Shown: positions 1-8,769 of the stretch, in pieces
How the letters are laid out: each line of letters begins with the position of its first letter
Position numbering within the stretch: position 1 is the stretch's first letter
Position numbers and translations under genes: made by a program
Assembly (NCBI GenBank): GCA_003566815.1
Contig: PXBT01000189.1
Span: 1 to 40,231, forward strand
Length of the DNA stretch: 40,231 bases
Reading direction: 5' to 3'
Source of the DNA: Caldisericota bacterium
Lineage (GTDB): Bacteria > Caldisericota > Caldisericia > UBA6126
The notes under the pieces: generated by a model
What the model was told of the DNA's origin: nothing
The model's database searches: none
Seen by the model: only the letters and a program-made list of their open reading frames with translations

Positions 1-1784
1 CTGCAATCATTTTCATTTTCATCCTCTTCCGTGCCTCCATTCTCATTTTTGCTTTGGGAGGCGGTGGTCTGCTTCACACTGTCAAAAGTGCTCACCTGCT
101 GGCCCAGGAAGTAATAGTTCACGGTAACATTGCTCACCATGCGTCCCTGCATTGGGGAGCCTTCATAGGCGGTAATGGTTTCCGTGAGTCCAAGGGCATT
201 GTAGCCGAATTCAGTGACATGGCCTCCAAAGTCGGGGGTGCTCAGGAGGGCTCCCGTGTAAGGGCTGTAGCTTAAGCTCATGCTTTTGGGACCATTTACA
301 GAGGGAGTGGTGATGGTTTGGGGAAAACCATCCGGAGTGTAGCTGATTTGGGTGGTTTGGCCCAGTGCATCGGTAATATCGGAAGGCTGGCAGGGGTTGT
401 TGGGATCCTGGTAGTCAAAGGTGGTGGTGGCCCATACAGTGGGAGTGACCCGTTCCCTGTGCTGGACGAGCAAGCCGTCCACGTTGTTGGGGGGCTGGTA
501 GGTCCATTCCTGACGGGAAGGGGTGATGCCCTGTTCAGGGGGAGGGCCTTCCCGACTGATCAGGTGACCCACCTGGTTGTAGTCCATGGTGGTGGTGTGC
601 CCCAAAGGGTTCGTCACACTGCTTCGCCAGCCTTCGGGAGTGTAAGTGATGTTCCAGGTGCTGGTGTCCTGCCCGGTTCCCTGTTCCATGTGGATAAGGA
701 AGCCCTCATTATTAAAGCCGTAGTGATATTCCCGTTCTTCTCCATCGATAAAGGTGGTCTTGAGTTCCATGCCCTGCACCTGATCCTCATACTCCACCTG
801 GCTGAAAGCTTCGGAAGGGTCCGTCCAGCCTTTGAACCATGTGTCAAAGGTGCCGCTGGTATAGTAATCAATCGCATAGGTATAGCCCATGCGATCGGTA
901 TGTTCATTCATGAAGCCTGTTAAGGCGTCATAGCCAAACTCAAGGGCGGGAGGGTCTGGATCCGCAGAAGGAGGCGTGAGGCTGATCAGGTAGTCATCTC
1001 CTCCGTCATAGCCCAGTTCCCAGGAGCGACCTGCGGGGTCTTCCATTTCCAGCAGTTTACCCTGCGGGCTCCAGTGAAGCTCAATGCTGCGCCCACTGAG
1101 GCCATCGGTGATTTCCGAGGGGCGTCCCTGCTCATAGCTGATTTCCTGATAGCCTGCTGTGCAGGAGTCTTCTATCTTTTCCAAGTGGCCGTCCTGCCCA
1201 AAGATCAGGGCATTTCCCTGCAGGGGAGTGATGCTGATGTTGCCGTTCCCGAGGATTTCAGCTTTTCCGGCAAAACCATAGGGGTTAAGGTAGGAAGCTG
1301 TTGAAGCATCCCAGGTAAAGTTCAGGTGTTGCCCCGTGGAGGTGACATAAAGGATGTCCATGCTTAAGGGGTCCAGGGTGGCGGACGTATGAATATGCAT
1401 CATCCAGCCCTTGCCCAGACCGATATCCAGATCAGCATTGAAGTGATTGTACACAAGGGTGAGCCGTAAGGGTAAAGGCGTGCCGGGCAAGTCGATGGGG
1501 GTGACCACTGCCATGGCATTGCCGGTGGCTATATTGGCAGCCAAGGTGCTCCATTTCGTGGTGGCCAGGTACATCATGTTCTCTGAAGTCCCGCTCATGC
1601 CGGCCTCGGGATCGCCCTGGGTGGCCAGACTCATGGGGTACATGCGGGAGCTGTAAAATGAAAAAGTGCCCAGCATCTGGGCTAAAGGTTGAGGCATCGC
1701 TATCATAAAGAACATCACAAAGGCTACGAAAACAGCCAGGCATCGAGTTACACAGGAAACAGCACCTTTCTCACCTGTGCTCAC
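1..1784 (-). CDS. Secreted RHS/YD-repeat-type protein, 5' part (C-terminus beyond left edge)
   Basis: Hand translation of the minus strand is open from 1784 to position 1 and is missing from the ORF track because it is truncated. N-terminus VSTGEKGAVSCVTRCLAVFVAFVMFFMIAMPQPLAQ looks like a signal peptide, followed by ATGNAMAVVTPIDLPGTPLPLRLTLVYNHFNADLDIGLGKGWMMHIHTS and YD-type repeats (LEFGYDALTGF, YHYGFNNEGFL, TTTMDYNQVGHLISREG, VTEFGYNALGLTETITAY). Start uncertain: GTG at 1784 or first internal ATG at 1715 in the present frame; ATG 1858 is out of frame (see findings). Confidence 0.85.
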   Translation of the reverse strand, partial: MSTGEKGAVSCVTRCLAVFVAFVMFFMIAMPQPLAQMLGTFSFYSSRMYPMSLATQGDPEAGMSGTSENMMYLATTKWSTLAANIATGNAMAVVTPIDLPGTPLPLRLTLVYNHFNADLDIGLGKGWMMHIHTSATLDPLSMDILYVTSTGQHLNFTWDASTASYLNPYGFAGKAEILGNGNISITPLQGNALIFGQDGHLEKIEDSCTAGYQEISYEQGRPSEITDGLSGRSIELHWSPQGKLLEMEDPAGRSWELGYDGGDDYLISLTPPSADPDPPALEFGYDALTGFMNEHTDRMGYTYAIDYYTSGTFDTWFKGWTDPSEAFSQVEYEDQVQGMELKTTFIDGEEREYHYGFNNEGFLIHMEQGTGQDTSTWNITYTPEGWRSSVTNPLGHTTTMDYNQVGHLISREGPPPEQGITPSRQEWTYQPPNNVDGLLVQHRERVTPTVWATTTFDYQDPNNPCQPSDITDALGQTTQISYTPDGFPQTITTPSVNGPKSMSLSYSPYTGALLSTPDFGGHVTEFGYNALGLTETITAYEGSPMQGRMVSNVTVNYYFLGQQVSTFDSVKQTTASQSKNENGGTEEDENENDC

Positions 1785-1797
1785 CCGGGTGCTTACG

Positions 1798-1821
1798 CTC
1801 TCTCTCTCTCTCTCTCTCTCT
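1798..1821. repeat. Dinucleotide simple sequence repeat (CT)12 / (AG)12
   Basis: Uninterrupted alternation CTCTCT...CT on the plus strand, directly upstream of the signal-peptide codons of the minus-strand YD-repeat gene. Confidence 0.95.
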
Positions 1822-2132
1822 GAAAAACCCTGTCATCCTTCAAGTTTCTAAAAAACATGCTTCACTCCTTTCTAAAGGTAAATTAAATAAATAGAATTAA
1901 AAACCTCCACAACGAAAATACCTTGCCACTGAAAAATCCAAAAAAAGCATAGCTCGCCTGTAGGAAAAGGAAATCATTTGCTGTTGCGCTTCTGCACATT
2001 GCTCTGCTTGCATCATCCTGCACATCATGTTCCACTCCTATGGGAAAGAGCTTGTATATTTTCATTTAAGCTATAATTTTATGTTTGTCAATAGTTTTGA
2101 AGAGGTATTTTTATCCAACGTTGAAGGATGTG

Positions 2133-2168
2133 AAAAAAAAGAGACAACCCCCCGTCCCCTCGTCTTTC
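2133..2168. repeat. REP-like palindromic element, copy A
   Basis: AAAAAAAAGAGACAACCCCCCGTCCCCTCGTCTTTC; shares AGACAACCCCCCGTCCCC with copy C and the complement of copy B. Confidence 0.7.
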
Positions 2169-2172
2169 TAAT

Positions 2173-2200
2173 TTGGTATAAGTTAGGTTTCTGTTATAAT
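2173..2200 (+). promoter_or_regulatory. Putative sigma-A-type promoter of the lysine operon
   Basis: TTGGTA - 16 nt - TATAAT (2173-2178 / 2195-2200), just upstream of the riboswitch. Confidence 0.5.
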
Positions 2201-2225
2201 ATATATTAATTATTGACAATTTGAA

Positions 2226-2388
2226 AAGTGCGGAGGAGCGATTTATGCGTATTTTGTATGTGCCTGAGGAGGTAAGTGTACAGAAAAGGGGTAAATCGCC
2301 GAAGGCTTTGTTTTCCTCAAAACAATGACCTGGGGATGCAAGAGAGACTTGCATCACTGTCATGAAGCTTATTTTGCTTCCTGAAGAG
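2226..2388 (+). ncRNA. Lysine riboswitch (L-box) aptamer
   Basis: Core motifs in order: GGAGGAGCGA, GTATGTG, GGAGGTAAGT, AGGGGTAAATCGCCGAAG, CTGGGG, hairpin ATGCAA-gagagac-TTGCAT, CACTGTCA. Lies directly upstream of asd and the lysine genes. Confidence 0.85.
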
Positions 2389-2433
2389 CCGTTAAACTTA
2401 GCTTAAAACCTTTTTTTGGGCTTGTTTTGAACG

Positions 2434-2459
2434 GCGTTTCTTCAGGAAACGCTTTTTTT
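2434..2459 (+). terminator. Rho-independent terminator of the lysine riboswitch expression platform
   Basis: GCGTTTC-ttcag-GAAACGC followed by TTTTTTT. GCCGTT (2388-2393) can pair with AACGGC (2430-2435), overlapping the 5' arm, as an alternative antiterminator. Confidence 0.85.
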
Positions 2460-2479
2460 ATTGTCTAAAAGGAGGTTAT

Positions 2480-3439
2480 ATGCGCATAGGAATAGTGGGT
2501 GCTACAGGACTCACCGGAAGAACATTGCTTGATATTTTGGAAAAGGCACCTGAACCCGTTGAAATTGCCTATCTTTCTGCATCATCTTCATCAGCAGGAA
2601 GAGAAATATCCTTTAAAGACCAATCCATAGAAATTGTTACCACAGATCAGTATGCTTTGTCGCAATCGGTGGATATAGTTTTTATGGCTTGCTCGACAGA
2701 GCTATCGATGGAGTGGGTACCCAGAGCTCTCGAACATTGCTCCTGGGTGATCGATTTTTCCAGTGCATTCCGTATGAAAAAAGAGGTACCTTTGGTGGTG
2801 CCGGAGATTAATGGAGATGTGCTGGAAAATTATAAGGGGCTGATTGCCAATCCCAACTGCAGTACGATTCAGTTGGCAAAAACCTGTCATCCTCTCGCCA
2901 AAAAGTATGGTTTGCAGAAAGTTGTGGTTTCTACCTATCAGTCGGTTTCTGGAATGGGTCAGAAAGGGATAGATCAGCTTCAAAAAGAAGAAGAGGGCAT
3001 GCTGTTTGCTGAAAACTTGCCACTGCATCATAATGTAGTGCCCTGGATAGGCCCTTTTACCCGTGATGATTATTGTGATGAAGAACAAAAAATTATTGAA
3101 GAAATGCGAAAGATATTGAGAATTCCCGGGCTTCCTGTTTATCCCACAACGGTCAGAGTCCCAGTGCCTATATGTCATGGCGAGTCGGTGTATCTGGAAA
3201 CTGAACGATCCCTTGGCGTGCAGGAAGCTATTGATCTTTGGAAGCAGACGGAAGGTTTGCAATATACTCATGAAATTGCTTGTCCGGTGCATATGGCGCA
3301 TCAAAATGAAGTTTTGATTGGTCATGCCCGTTCACCTGAAGGAAATATTCTGCAATTCTGGTCGGTAGCTGATAACCTGAGAGTGGGTTCCGCATGGAAT
3401 GCATACCAAATTCTCAAGCTATTGGACAATTGGGTGTAA
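2480..3439 (+). CDS. asd: Aspartate-semialdehyde dehydrogenase (Asd/ArgC superfamily)
   Basis: GIVGATGLTGRTLL, ANPNCSTIQ active-site Cys, VSTYQSVSGMG, RVPVPICHGESVYLE; SD AAGGAGG upstream. Confidence 0.85.
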   Translation: MRIGIVGATGLTGRTLLDILEKAPEPVEIAYLSASSSSAGREISFKDQSIEIVTTDQYALSQSVDIVFMACSTELSMEWVPRALEHCSWVIDFSSAFRMKKEVPLVVPEINGDVLENYKGLIANPNCSTIQLAKTCHPLAKKYGLQKVVVSTYQSVSGMGQKGIDQLQKEEEGMLFAENLPLHHNVVPWIGPFTRDDYCDEEQKIIEEMRKILRIPGLPVYPTTVRVPVPICHGESVYLETERSLGVQEAIDLWKQTEGLQYTHEIACPVHMAHQNEVLIGHARSPEGNILQFWSVADNLRVGSAWNAYQILKLLDNWV

Positions 3440-3441
3440 AA

Positions 3442-4182
3442 ATGATAAAAGCGGATGCAACGGGTAATACTTTTATTATGATGTCTGAGGATGTACCTGG
3501 CGATGACAGGTCATCATGGGTAAAAGAACAGTCTTTTAAAGAGGACGGAGTCATTTGGGTGGAGCAAACCTCCAAAGGTTTTGCCATGGATTATTACAAT
3601 CGTGATGGATCAAATGCAGCACTTTGCGGCAATGGCACCCGAAGCGTGATAGCCTATTTATTCAAACAAGGCTTGATATCATTGGATCAATGGGTAACCC
3701 TTACTACTGCTTCCGGCGAATTAATGGGCAAGGCTGTTTCGCCAACGGAAATCATGGTATCGATGCCTCGACCTGAGGGGCTGGCAACGGTGCAGTGGAG
3801 AGGACAGTCTGGCATGGCAGTACGGGTGGGAGTGCCTCATCTGGTGTTTACTGTAGATTCCTGGAAGCAATGCAAAGAATGGGATCTGGAAGCTTGTTTT
3901 CGCACATTTTCAGCTCATTCTGCGCTTCCCGATGGAGCCAATGTCAATTGTTACGCTATCGAAAATCACCAGGTTTTTAATCGTACTTTTGAGCGGGGAG
4001 TGGAAAGAGAAACGCTGTCTTGCGGAACGGGATGCGTAGCAACAGCCTGGGCTATTCGGCAATGCATTCAACCCAAACAACCTTCCATTCCTGTGCATAC
4101 AAAGGGTGGTTTGTTGACCATAGAAGTTAAGGAAAAAACATACTTTTTAAAAGGAAAGGTGGAGTTATATGAATTGGTTTAA
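3442..4182 (+). CDS. dapF: Diaminopimelate epimerase
   Basis: KADATGNTFIM, DGSNAALCGNGTRSV, ETLSCGTGCVATA (two catalytic Cys motifs). Start moved from 3394 to ATG 3442. Confidence 0.88.
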   Translation: MIKADATGNTFIMMSEDVPGDDRSSWVKEQSFKEDGVIWVEQTSKGFAMDYYNRDGSNAALCGNGTRSVIAYLFKQGLISLDQWVTLTTASGELMGKAVSPTEIMVSMPRPEGLATVQWRGQSGMAVRVGVPHLVFTVDSWKQCKEWDLEACFRTFSAHSALPDGANVNCYAIENHQVFNRTFERGVERETLSCGTGCVATAWAIRQCIQPKQPSIPVHTKGGLLTIEVKEKTYFLKGKVELYELV

Positions 4183-5053
4183 AGGAACGGGTACCGCTTT
4201 GGCTACCCCATTTAATGAAGATTATTCTATAGATCAGGAACATTTTACGGTGATGTTGGAAAAACAAAAGCAAGCAAAAATGGATGCTTGCATTCTGTTG
4301 GGTACGACGGGAGAATCTCCTTGTATTTCGTTTAAGGAAAAAGAATGGATGATTCGTCGCGCCAAAGAAGTGTTGGGAGGCAGTATGCCCTTGATTGTGG
4401 GCACAGGAAACAACAATCCCGAGGTTGTGCTTGAAAACAACAAGCAGGCCAGGGAGCTTGGGGCGGATGCTTTGCTGATCGTCAATCCTTACTACAACAA
4501 GAGCACCCAGGATGGATTGGTGGATTATTATTCTTTTATAGCTCGTCAGACGGATTTGCATATTATGCTTTACAATGTGCCTTCTCGTACGGGCATGAAT
4601 ATCCTGCCTGATACGATGGTTCGCATTCATGAACAAGCACCCAATGTTTCTTCGATTAAAGAAGCATGCGCAGACATTTCGCAGATTGGACGATTGATGG
4701 CAATCAAGCAGGATAGCTTGGAGGTTTATTCGGGCAACGATGATCAAACCCTGCCCATCATGGCGCTTGGAGGAATTGGCGTGGTTTCGGTGGCTTCCAA
4801 TGTGATACCGGATGAAATGAAAGCGGTTACAGATGATTTGTTGAAAGGGGATTGGGTTTCGGGAAGAGCTAAATTTCTACGACTTTTTCCCTTTATGAAA
4901 GATCTCTTCATTGAGGCAAGCCCTTCACCGCTGAAATATGCGCTTTCGCTTCGAGGCTGGAGCAAAAATATTGTGCGAAGACCTATGATCCCTGCCAGCA
5001 AGGTTCTTGAAAAAATTATTCAGGAAGATTTGAAAGGCCTGGGAATCTTATGA
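4169..5053 (+). CDS. dapA: 4-hydroxy-tetrahydrodipicolinate synthase
   Basis: GTGTALATPFNEDYSID, GTTGESP, YYNKSTQDGL, YNVPSRTGMNI, IKEACADISQIG; SD AAAGGTGGAG. Confidence 0.93.
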   Translation: MNWFKGTGTALATPFNEDYSIDQEHFTVMLEKQKQAKMDACILLGTTGESPCISFKEKEWMIRRAKEVLGGSMPLIVGTGNNNPEVVLENNKQARELGADALLIVNPYYNKSTQDGLVDYYSFIARQTDLHIMLYNVPSRTGMNILPDTMVRIHEQAPNVSSIKEACADISQIGRLMAIKQDSLEVYSGNDDQTLPIMALGGIGVVSVASNVIPDEMKAVTDDLLKGDWVSGRAKFLRLFPFMKDLFIEASPSPLKYALSLRGWSKNIVRRPMIPASKVLEKIIQEDLKGLGIL

Positions 5054-5691
5054 ACATAGGAATTATAGGTTCGCAAGGTCGCATGGGTCAGGAGCTTCAA
5101 GCCTGGTTTGAAGCTGAGGGGCATGTTGTTTCGTATCGCAAAGATGTGGAAGAGGAAATTCTTAAAGAGGTTCCCCAGTGTTTGGTGGATTTTTCCAAGG
5201 CTTCTGCTATTGAGAGTTCCATTGATCTTGCAAAGAAATTTTCCTGTCCTTTGGTCATAGGTACGACTGCTCTGGATAAAGACCATTGGGATTTGATTTA
5301 TAAGGCTGCTCATTCTTTGCCTGTTTTTTATAGCGCCAACTATTCGATGGGAATTTATTTATTTCATAAGATGCTTCGCTCTATAAAAGATCAACTTTCT
5401 GGCTGGAGCGCAGGGATGGTGGAAATTCATCATCAGCAAAAAAAAGATAAACCTTCTGGTACTGCTCTGGCTTTGAAAGATAGTATTGAAGTTCCCATTG
5501 ATGTTCAGGCCCTTCGGTTGAAAGGAGTTCCTGGCGAGCATACGGTGATATTGACGCAGGCAGGTGAAACCTTGCGCATTGAGCATCGAGCCTTGTCAAG
5601 AGTGGTGTTTGCCCAGGGTGCCCTGCAGTGTGCGCTTTGGGTGGTCGGTCAACCTCCAGGACTATATTCGATGGATGATATGATGAAATGA
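5050..5691 (+). CDS. dapB: 4-hydroxy-tetrahydrodipicolinate reductase (short, 213 aa)
   Basis: GIIGSQGRMGQ, IGTTALDKDHW, SANYSMG, EIHHQQKKDKPSGTAL; ATGA overlap with dapA. Confidence 0.9.
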   Translation: MNIGIIGSQGRMGQELQAWFEAEGHVVSYRKDVEEEILKEVPQCLVDFSKASAIESSIDLAKKFSCPLVIGTTALDKDHWDLIYKAAHSLPVFYSANYSMGIYLFHKMLRSIKDQLSGWSAGMVEIHHQQKKDKPSGTALALKDSIEVPIDVQALRLKGVPGEHTVILTQAGETLRIEHRALSRVVFAQGALQCALWVVGQPPGLYSMDDMMK

Positions 5692-5715
5692 TAAGAAAAC
5701 GAAAGGAAGAGAAAA

Positions 5716-6417
5716 GTGGATACTGAAACTATAATACGAACGATCGCGGAGTCTCCTCGGAGAACCCCTGTTGAAGTATATGTGAAAGGTGATCTTGGCG
5801 AAAAAGAGCTGGGAGACATGGAATACTATCAAGGAGTTAATTATTTTCATATTTTTGGAGATTGGAAAGACATCGAGCCCTGGTTGGAAAAAAATAAAGA
5901 CAAAATCACTTCAAAGCGAATATTGTCGGATCGCAAAAACTCTGCTATTCCTTTAAAAAATCTGCTTCACTGTCATGCTCGCATTGAACCTGGCGCATTT
6001 ATTCGGGATATGGTTGAAATTGGAGATCGGGTTGTGATCATGATGGGAGCTGTGATCAATATTGGAGTAGTGATTGGCGCGGAAACCATGATTGATATGA
6101 ATGTGGTGATTGGGGGCCGTGCGCAAATAGGCAGGCAATGTCACATTGGGGCTGGATCTGTGATTGCTGGAGTGATTGAGCCTGCCAGTGCCCAGCCTGT
6201 CATTATTGAAGATGAGGTTATGATTGGGGCGAATGCAGTGATTCTTGAGGGCGTGAGAGTAGGCAAGGGAGCTGTAGTGGCTGCTGGAGCTATTGTGGTT
6301 CGCGATGTGCCACCAGGTGTAGTGGTGGCTGGAACTCCTGCAAAAGAAATCAAAAAAGTGGATGCGAATACCCAGTCTAAAACAGCCATACAATCAGCAC
6401 TGAGGAGCCTTGAGTAG
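5716..6417 (+). CDS. dapH: 2,3,4,5-tetrahydropyridine-2,6-dicarboxylate N-acetyltransferase
   Basis: GTG start; left-handed beta-helix hexapeptide repeats; [49 protein letters not shown]. Confidence 0.92.
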   Translation: MDTETIIRTIAESPRRTPVEVYVKGDLGEKELGDMEYYQGVNYFHIFGDWKDIEPWLEKNKDKITSKRILSDRKNSAIPLKNLLHCHARIEPGAFIRDMVEIGDRVVIMMGAVINIGVVIGAETMIDMNVVIGGRAQIGRQCHIGAGSVIAGVIEPASAQPVIIEDEVMIGANAVILEGVRVGKGAVVAAGAIVVRDVPPGVVVAGTPAKEIKKVDANTQSKTAIQSALRSLE

Positions 6418-6418
6418 C

Positions 6419-7615
6419 ATGCAGATTGTAGTGCAAAAATTTGGGGGCAGTTCACTGCAGGACAAAGAGCGACTCGAGAAAGTGACTGAAAAAATAATCC
6501 AAGCCACACAAAAGGGCCGCAAGGTGCTTACAGTAGTTTCTGCTATGGGTAGCACCACCCAACAGTTGATTGATTTGTCTCGGTCGATTACTTCCCATCC
6601 TCCCCCAAGAGAGTTGGATATGTTGCTTACCACGGGTGAACAGGTATCTGCATCTCTATTATGTATGGTGCTGACAGAGAAAGGCATCAAGAGTCGCTCG
6701 CTTAATGCTTTTCAAGCAGGAATTGCCACAGATAATGCGCACAATCGTGCAAGAATTCGTTCCATTGATGGCCAACGACTTCAAAAATGGATAAATGAGT
6801 ACGATGTCCTGGTTGTTACAGGTTTTCAAGGGATTACTTCTCGCGGAGATCTGACCACCCTCGGCAGAGGAGGGTCGGATACTACTGCGGTGGCTCTTGC
6901 TGCTGCGCTTAAGGTGCCTTGTGAAATTTATAGTGATGTTCCAGGAATTTTCACCGTGGATCCCAAAATTTTTCCATCTGCAAGAAAGCTCGATAAAATA
7001 GGCTACGATGAAATGTTGGAAATGGCAAGGCAGGGATGTCGAGCTTTGCATGATCGTTCGGTTGAAATTGCAAAAAAATTTAATGTTCCGCTGACTTGTG
7101 CTTCTACATTCAGCAATGAGGAGGGAACCCGAGTGATTGAAGACATTGATTTGCACCATTCCATGCCTGTAACTGGCATGAGTTTGCTGGATAATCAGTG
7201 GCTGGTTAAAGTTATAATGAAAAACTCATCAGCTCCAGCTATTGAAGATTTCCGCAAGCTCTTTGAAGAAATGGATTTAAATATTGATATGATTGCGCTT
7301 TTCCACCAGGATGATGAAATTTTTGTATCATTTACTGTATGGGAAGAAAACTGGGAAGAAGCAGGCAAAAAGCTTCATGAGATTCAAACTGGTTTTAAAG
7401 AAGGTGCCATGGAAGTGGAAAACAATTTTACCAAAATCACGCTGGTGGGATCTCACATGAGAACAACAATGGGAGTAGCTTCTTTGATATTTCAGGTGAT
7501 ACCTCCAGATAGAATTTTTCTCACCACTACCTCGGAAATAAGCATATCGCTTTTGGTTCGATCTGATGAAAGCGAGGAAATGGTAAAAGAGCTTGCAGGG
7601 AAATTTTCATTATGA
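6419..7615 (+). CDS. lysC: Aspartate kinase
   Basis: VQKFGGSSLQDKERL, GFQGITSRGDLTTLGRGGSDTTAVALA, C-terminal ACT-like region. The ORF track uses TTG 6410; ATG 6419 is preferred. Confidence 0.9.
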   Translation: MQIVVQKFGGSSLQDKERLEKVTEKIIQATQKGRKVLTVVSAMGSTTQQLIDLSRSITSHPPPRELDMLLTTGEQVSASLLCMVLTEKGIKSRSLNAFQAGIATDNAHNRARIRSIDGQRLQKWINEYDVLVVTGFQGITSRGDLTTLGRGGSDTTAVALAAALKVPCEIYSDVPGIFTVDPKIFPSARKLDKIGYDEMLEMARQGCRALHDRSVEIAKKFNVPLTCASTFSNEEGTRVIEDIDLHHSMPVTGMSLLDNQWLVKVIMKNSSAPAIEDFRKLFEEMDLNIDMIALFHQDDEIFVSFTVWEENWEEAGKKLHEIQTGFKEGAMEVENNFTKITLVGSHMRTTMGVASLIFQVIPPDRIFLTTTSEISISLLVRSDESEEMVKELAGKFSL

Positions 7616-8769
7616 TGCATTCTTGTGATTGGTACCCCTATTTTCCTGTGCGGATACTTCGCGGGTCCGGGTTGTATCTTTTTGCTGATGATGGCAAAAG
7701 ATATATGGATACTTTTTCAGGAATTGGCGTGCAAGTGCTGGGGCATAGCTATGTGCCTGTCCTGAGGCAGATGTTGCGCAAAATGAGACGCTATACTCAC
7801 TTGTCCAATTTTTTTAAGGATGATGATTTGGATACCTGCATCTATTATTTGATGGAGGCCTCAGGACTTGGAGGAGGTGTGTTTTTTACCAATTCTGGCA
7901 CTGAAGCGACTGAATGTGCTTTGAAGGTGATCAAAAAGCATGCTGATGATGAGAAAAATCAGATACTGTATTTTGATCACGCTTTTCATGGAAGGACGCT
8001 GGGAGCTCTTTCAGTGAATGGCTTTGAAGGTTTGTCTCGACCTTTCAAACCTTTATTGCCTTATACTTCCATGCTTCCGAGGAATGATCCCCAGTCTTTT
8101 AATAATTTTATGAAAGCGAATGGGCACCATGTAAAAGCTATTTTTTGTGAGTTTATTCAAGGAGCAGGAGGTGTCCATCCAATGGATGATGCCATGGCTC
8201 ATTGCTTGAAGGAGTGGCACTCTAAACTGGATTTTTGGTGGGTGGCGGATGAGATTCAATCAGGGCTGGGAAGGACTGGAAAGATGTTTTCTTATCAGCA
8301 TTATGATGTTGAGCCCGATATGGTACTGGTAGGCAAGGGGCTGGGCGGAGGATTGCCATTGAGTGGCGTCATTTTGCATGAAAAGCTAAAGGATATGCTC
8401 AAGCCTGGCGACCATGGATCTACTTTTGCTCCCAATCCAGTGGCTTTGGCGGGGTGCAGAAAAATTTTAAAGAAAATCCCCAAATTTTTACCTGCAGTGC
8501 AAGCTATAGCTCCTGCAATTCGAGAAATTATTGTTGAAGAAATGGGGGACTATGTTCAAGAGATCAGGGGGGAAGGTTTTATGATGGCCATTGAGCTAAA
8601 ACAAACCATGCCCGATTTAAGGCTATATGCTATGGAGAAACATCAACTCCTGCTCAATGTATTGCAAGATAAAGTTGTTCGTCTGCTTCCTCCGTTGAAT
8701 ACCTCACTGGCGCAGTGGAAAAAAATGATTCATCGCCTGGCTCGAAGTGTAAAGGAGGTGAAAAAATGA
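7612..8769 (+). CDS. Class III PLP aminotransferase (ArgD-like; probable N-acetyl-LL-DAP aminotransferase)
   Basis: FFTNSGTEATECALK, FDHAFHGRTLGALS, WWVADEIQSGLGRTGKMF, LVGKGLGGGLPLSG; ATGA overlap with lysC. Substrate inferred from operon context. Confidence 0.82.
   Translation: MMHSCDWYPYFPVRILRGSGLYLFADDGKRYMDTFSGIGVQVLGHSYVPVLRQMLRKMRRYTHLSNFFKDDDLDTCIYYLMEASGLGGGVFFTNSGTEATECALKVIKKHADDEKNQILYFDHAFHGRTLGALSVNGFEGLSRPFKPLLPYTSMLPRNDPQSFNNFMKANGHHVKAIFCEFIQGAGGVHPMDDAMAHCLKEWHSKLDFWWVADEIQSGLGRTGKMFSYQHYDVEPDMVLVGKGLGGGLPLSGVILHEKLKDMLKPGDHGSTFAPNPVALAGCRKILKKIPKFLPAVQAIAPAIREIIVEEMGDYVQEIRGEGFMMAIELKQTMPDLRLYAMEKHQLLLNVLQDKVVRLLPPLNTSLAQWKKMIHRLARSVKEVKK

Noticed and set aside
54-1743. 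Track ORFs 54..275+, 318..923+, 614..907-, 1074..1304+, 1432..1743-, 1447..1656+
   Set aside because: All overlap, in other frames, the long uninterrupted YD-repeat frame on the minus strand; none shows family motifs.
1880-2100. Possible structured RNA or riboswitch in the leader of the YD gene (minus strand)
   Set aside because: I could not match it to any riboswitch consensus and saw only short, weak stems; ORFs 1883..2065- and 2027..2209+ there look non-coding.
2702-3325. Antisense ORF of 207 aa within asd (and similar ones at 4127..4747, 5953..6393, 6659..7159, 18667..19284, 25586..26356)
   Set aside because: Shadow ORFs opposite strongly supported genes, with no recognisable motifs.
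5050-5691. dapB as a truncated pseudogene because it is only 213 aa
   Set aside because: N-terminal Rossmann motif, SANYSMG and HHQQKKDKPSGTAL catalytic region are all present in one intact frame with ATGA coupling; likely just a compact DapB.
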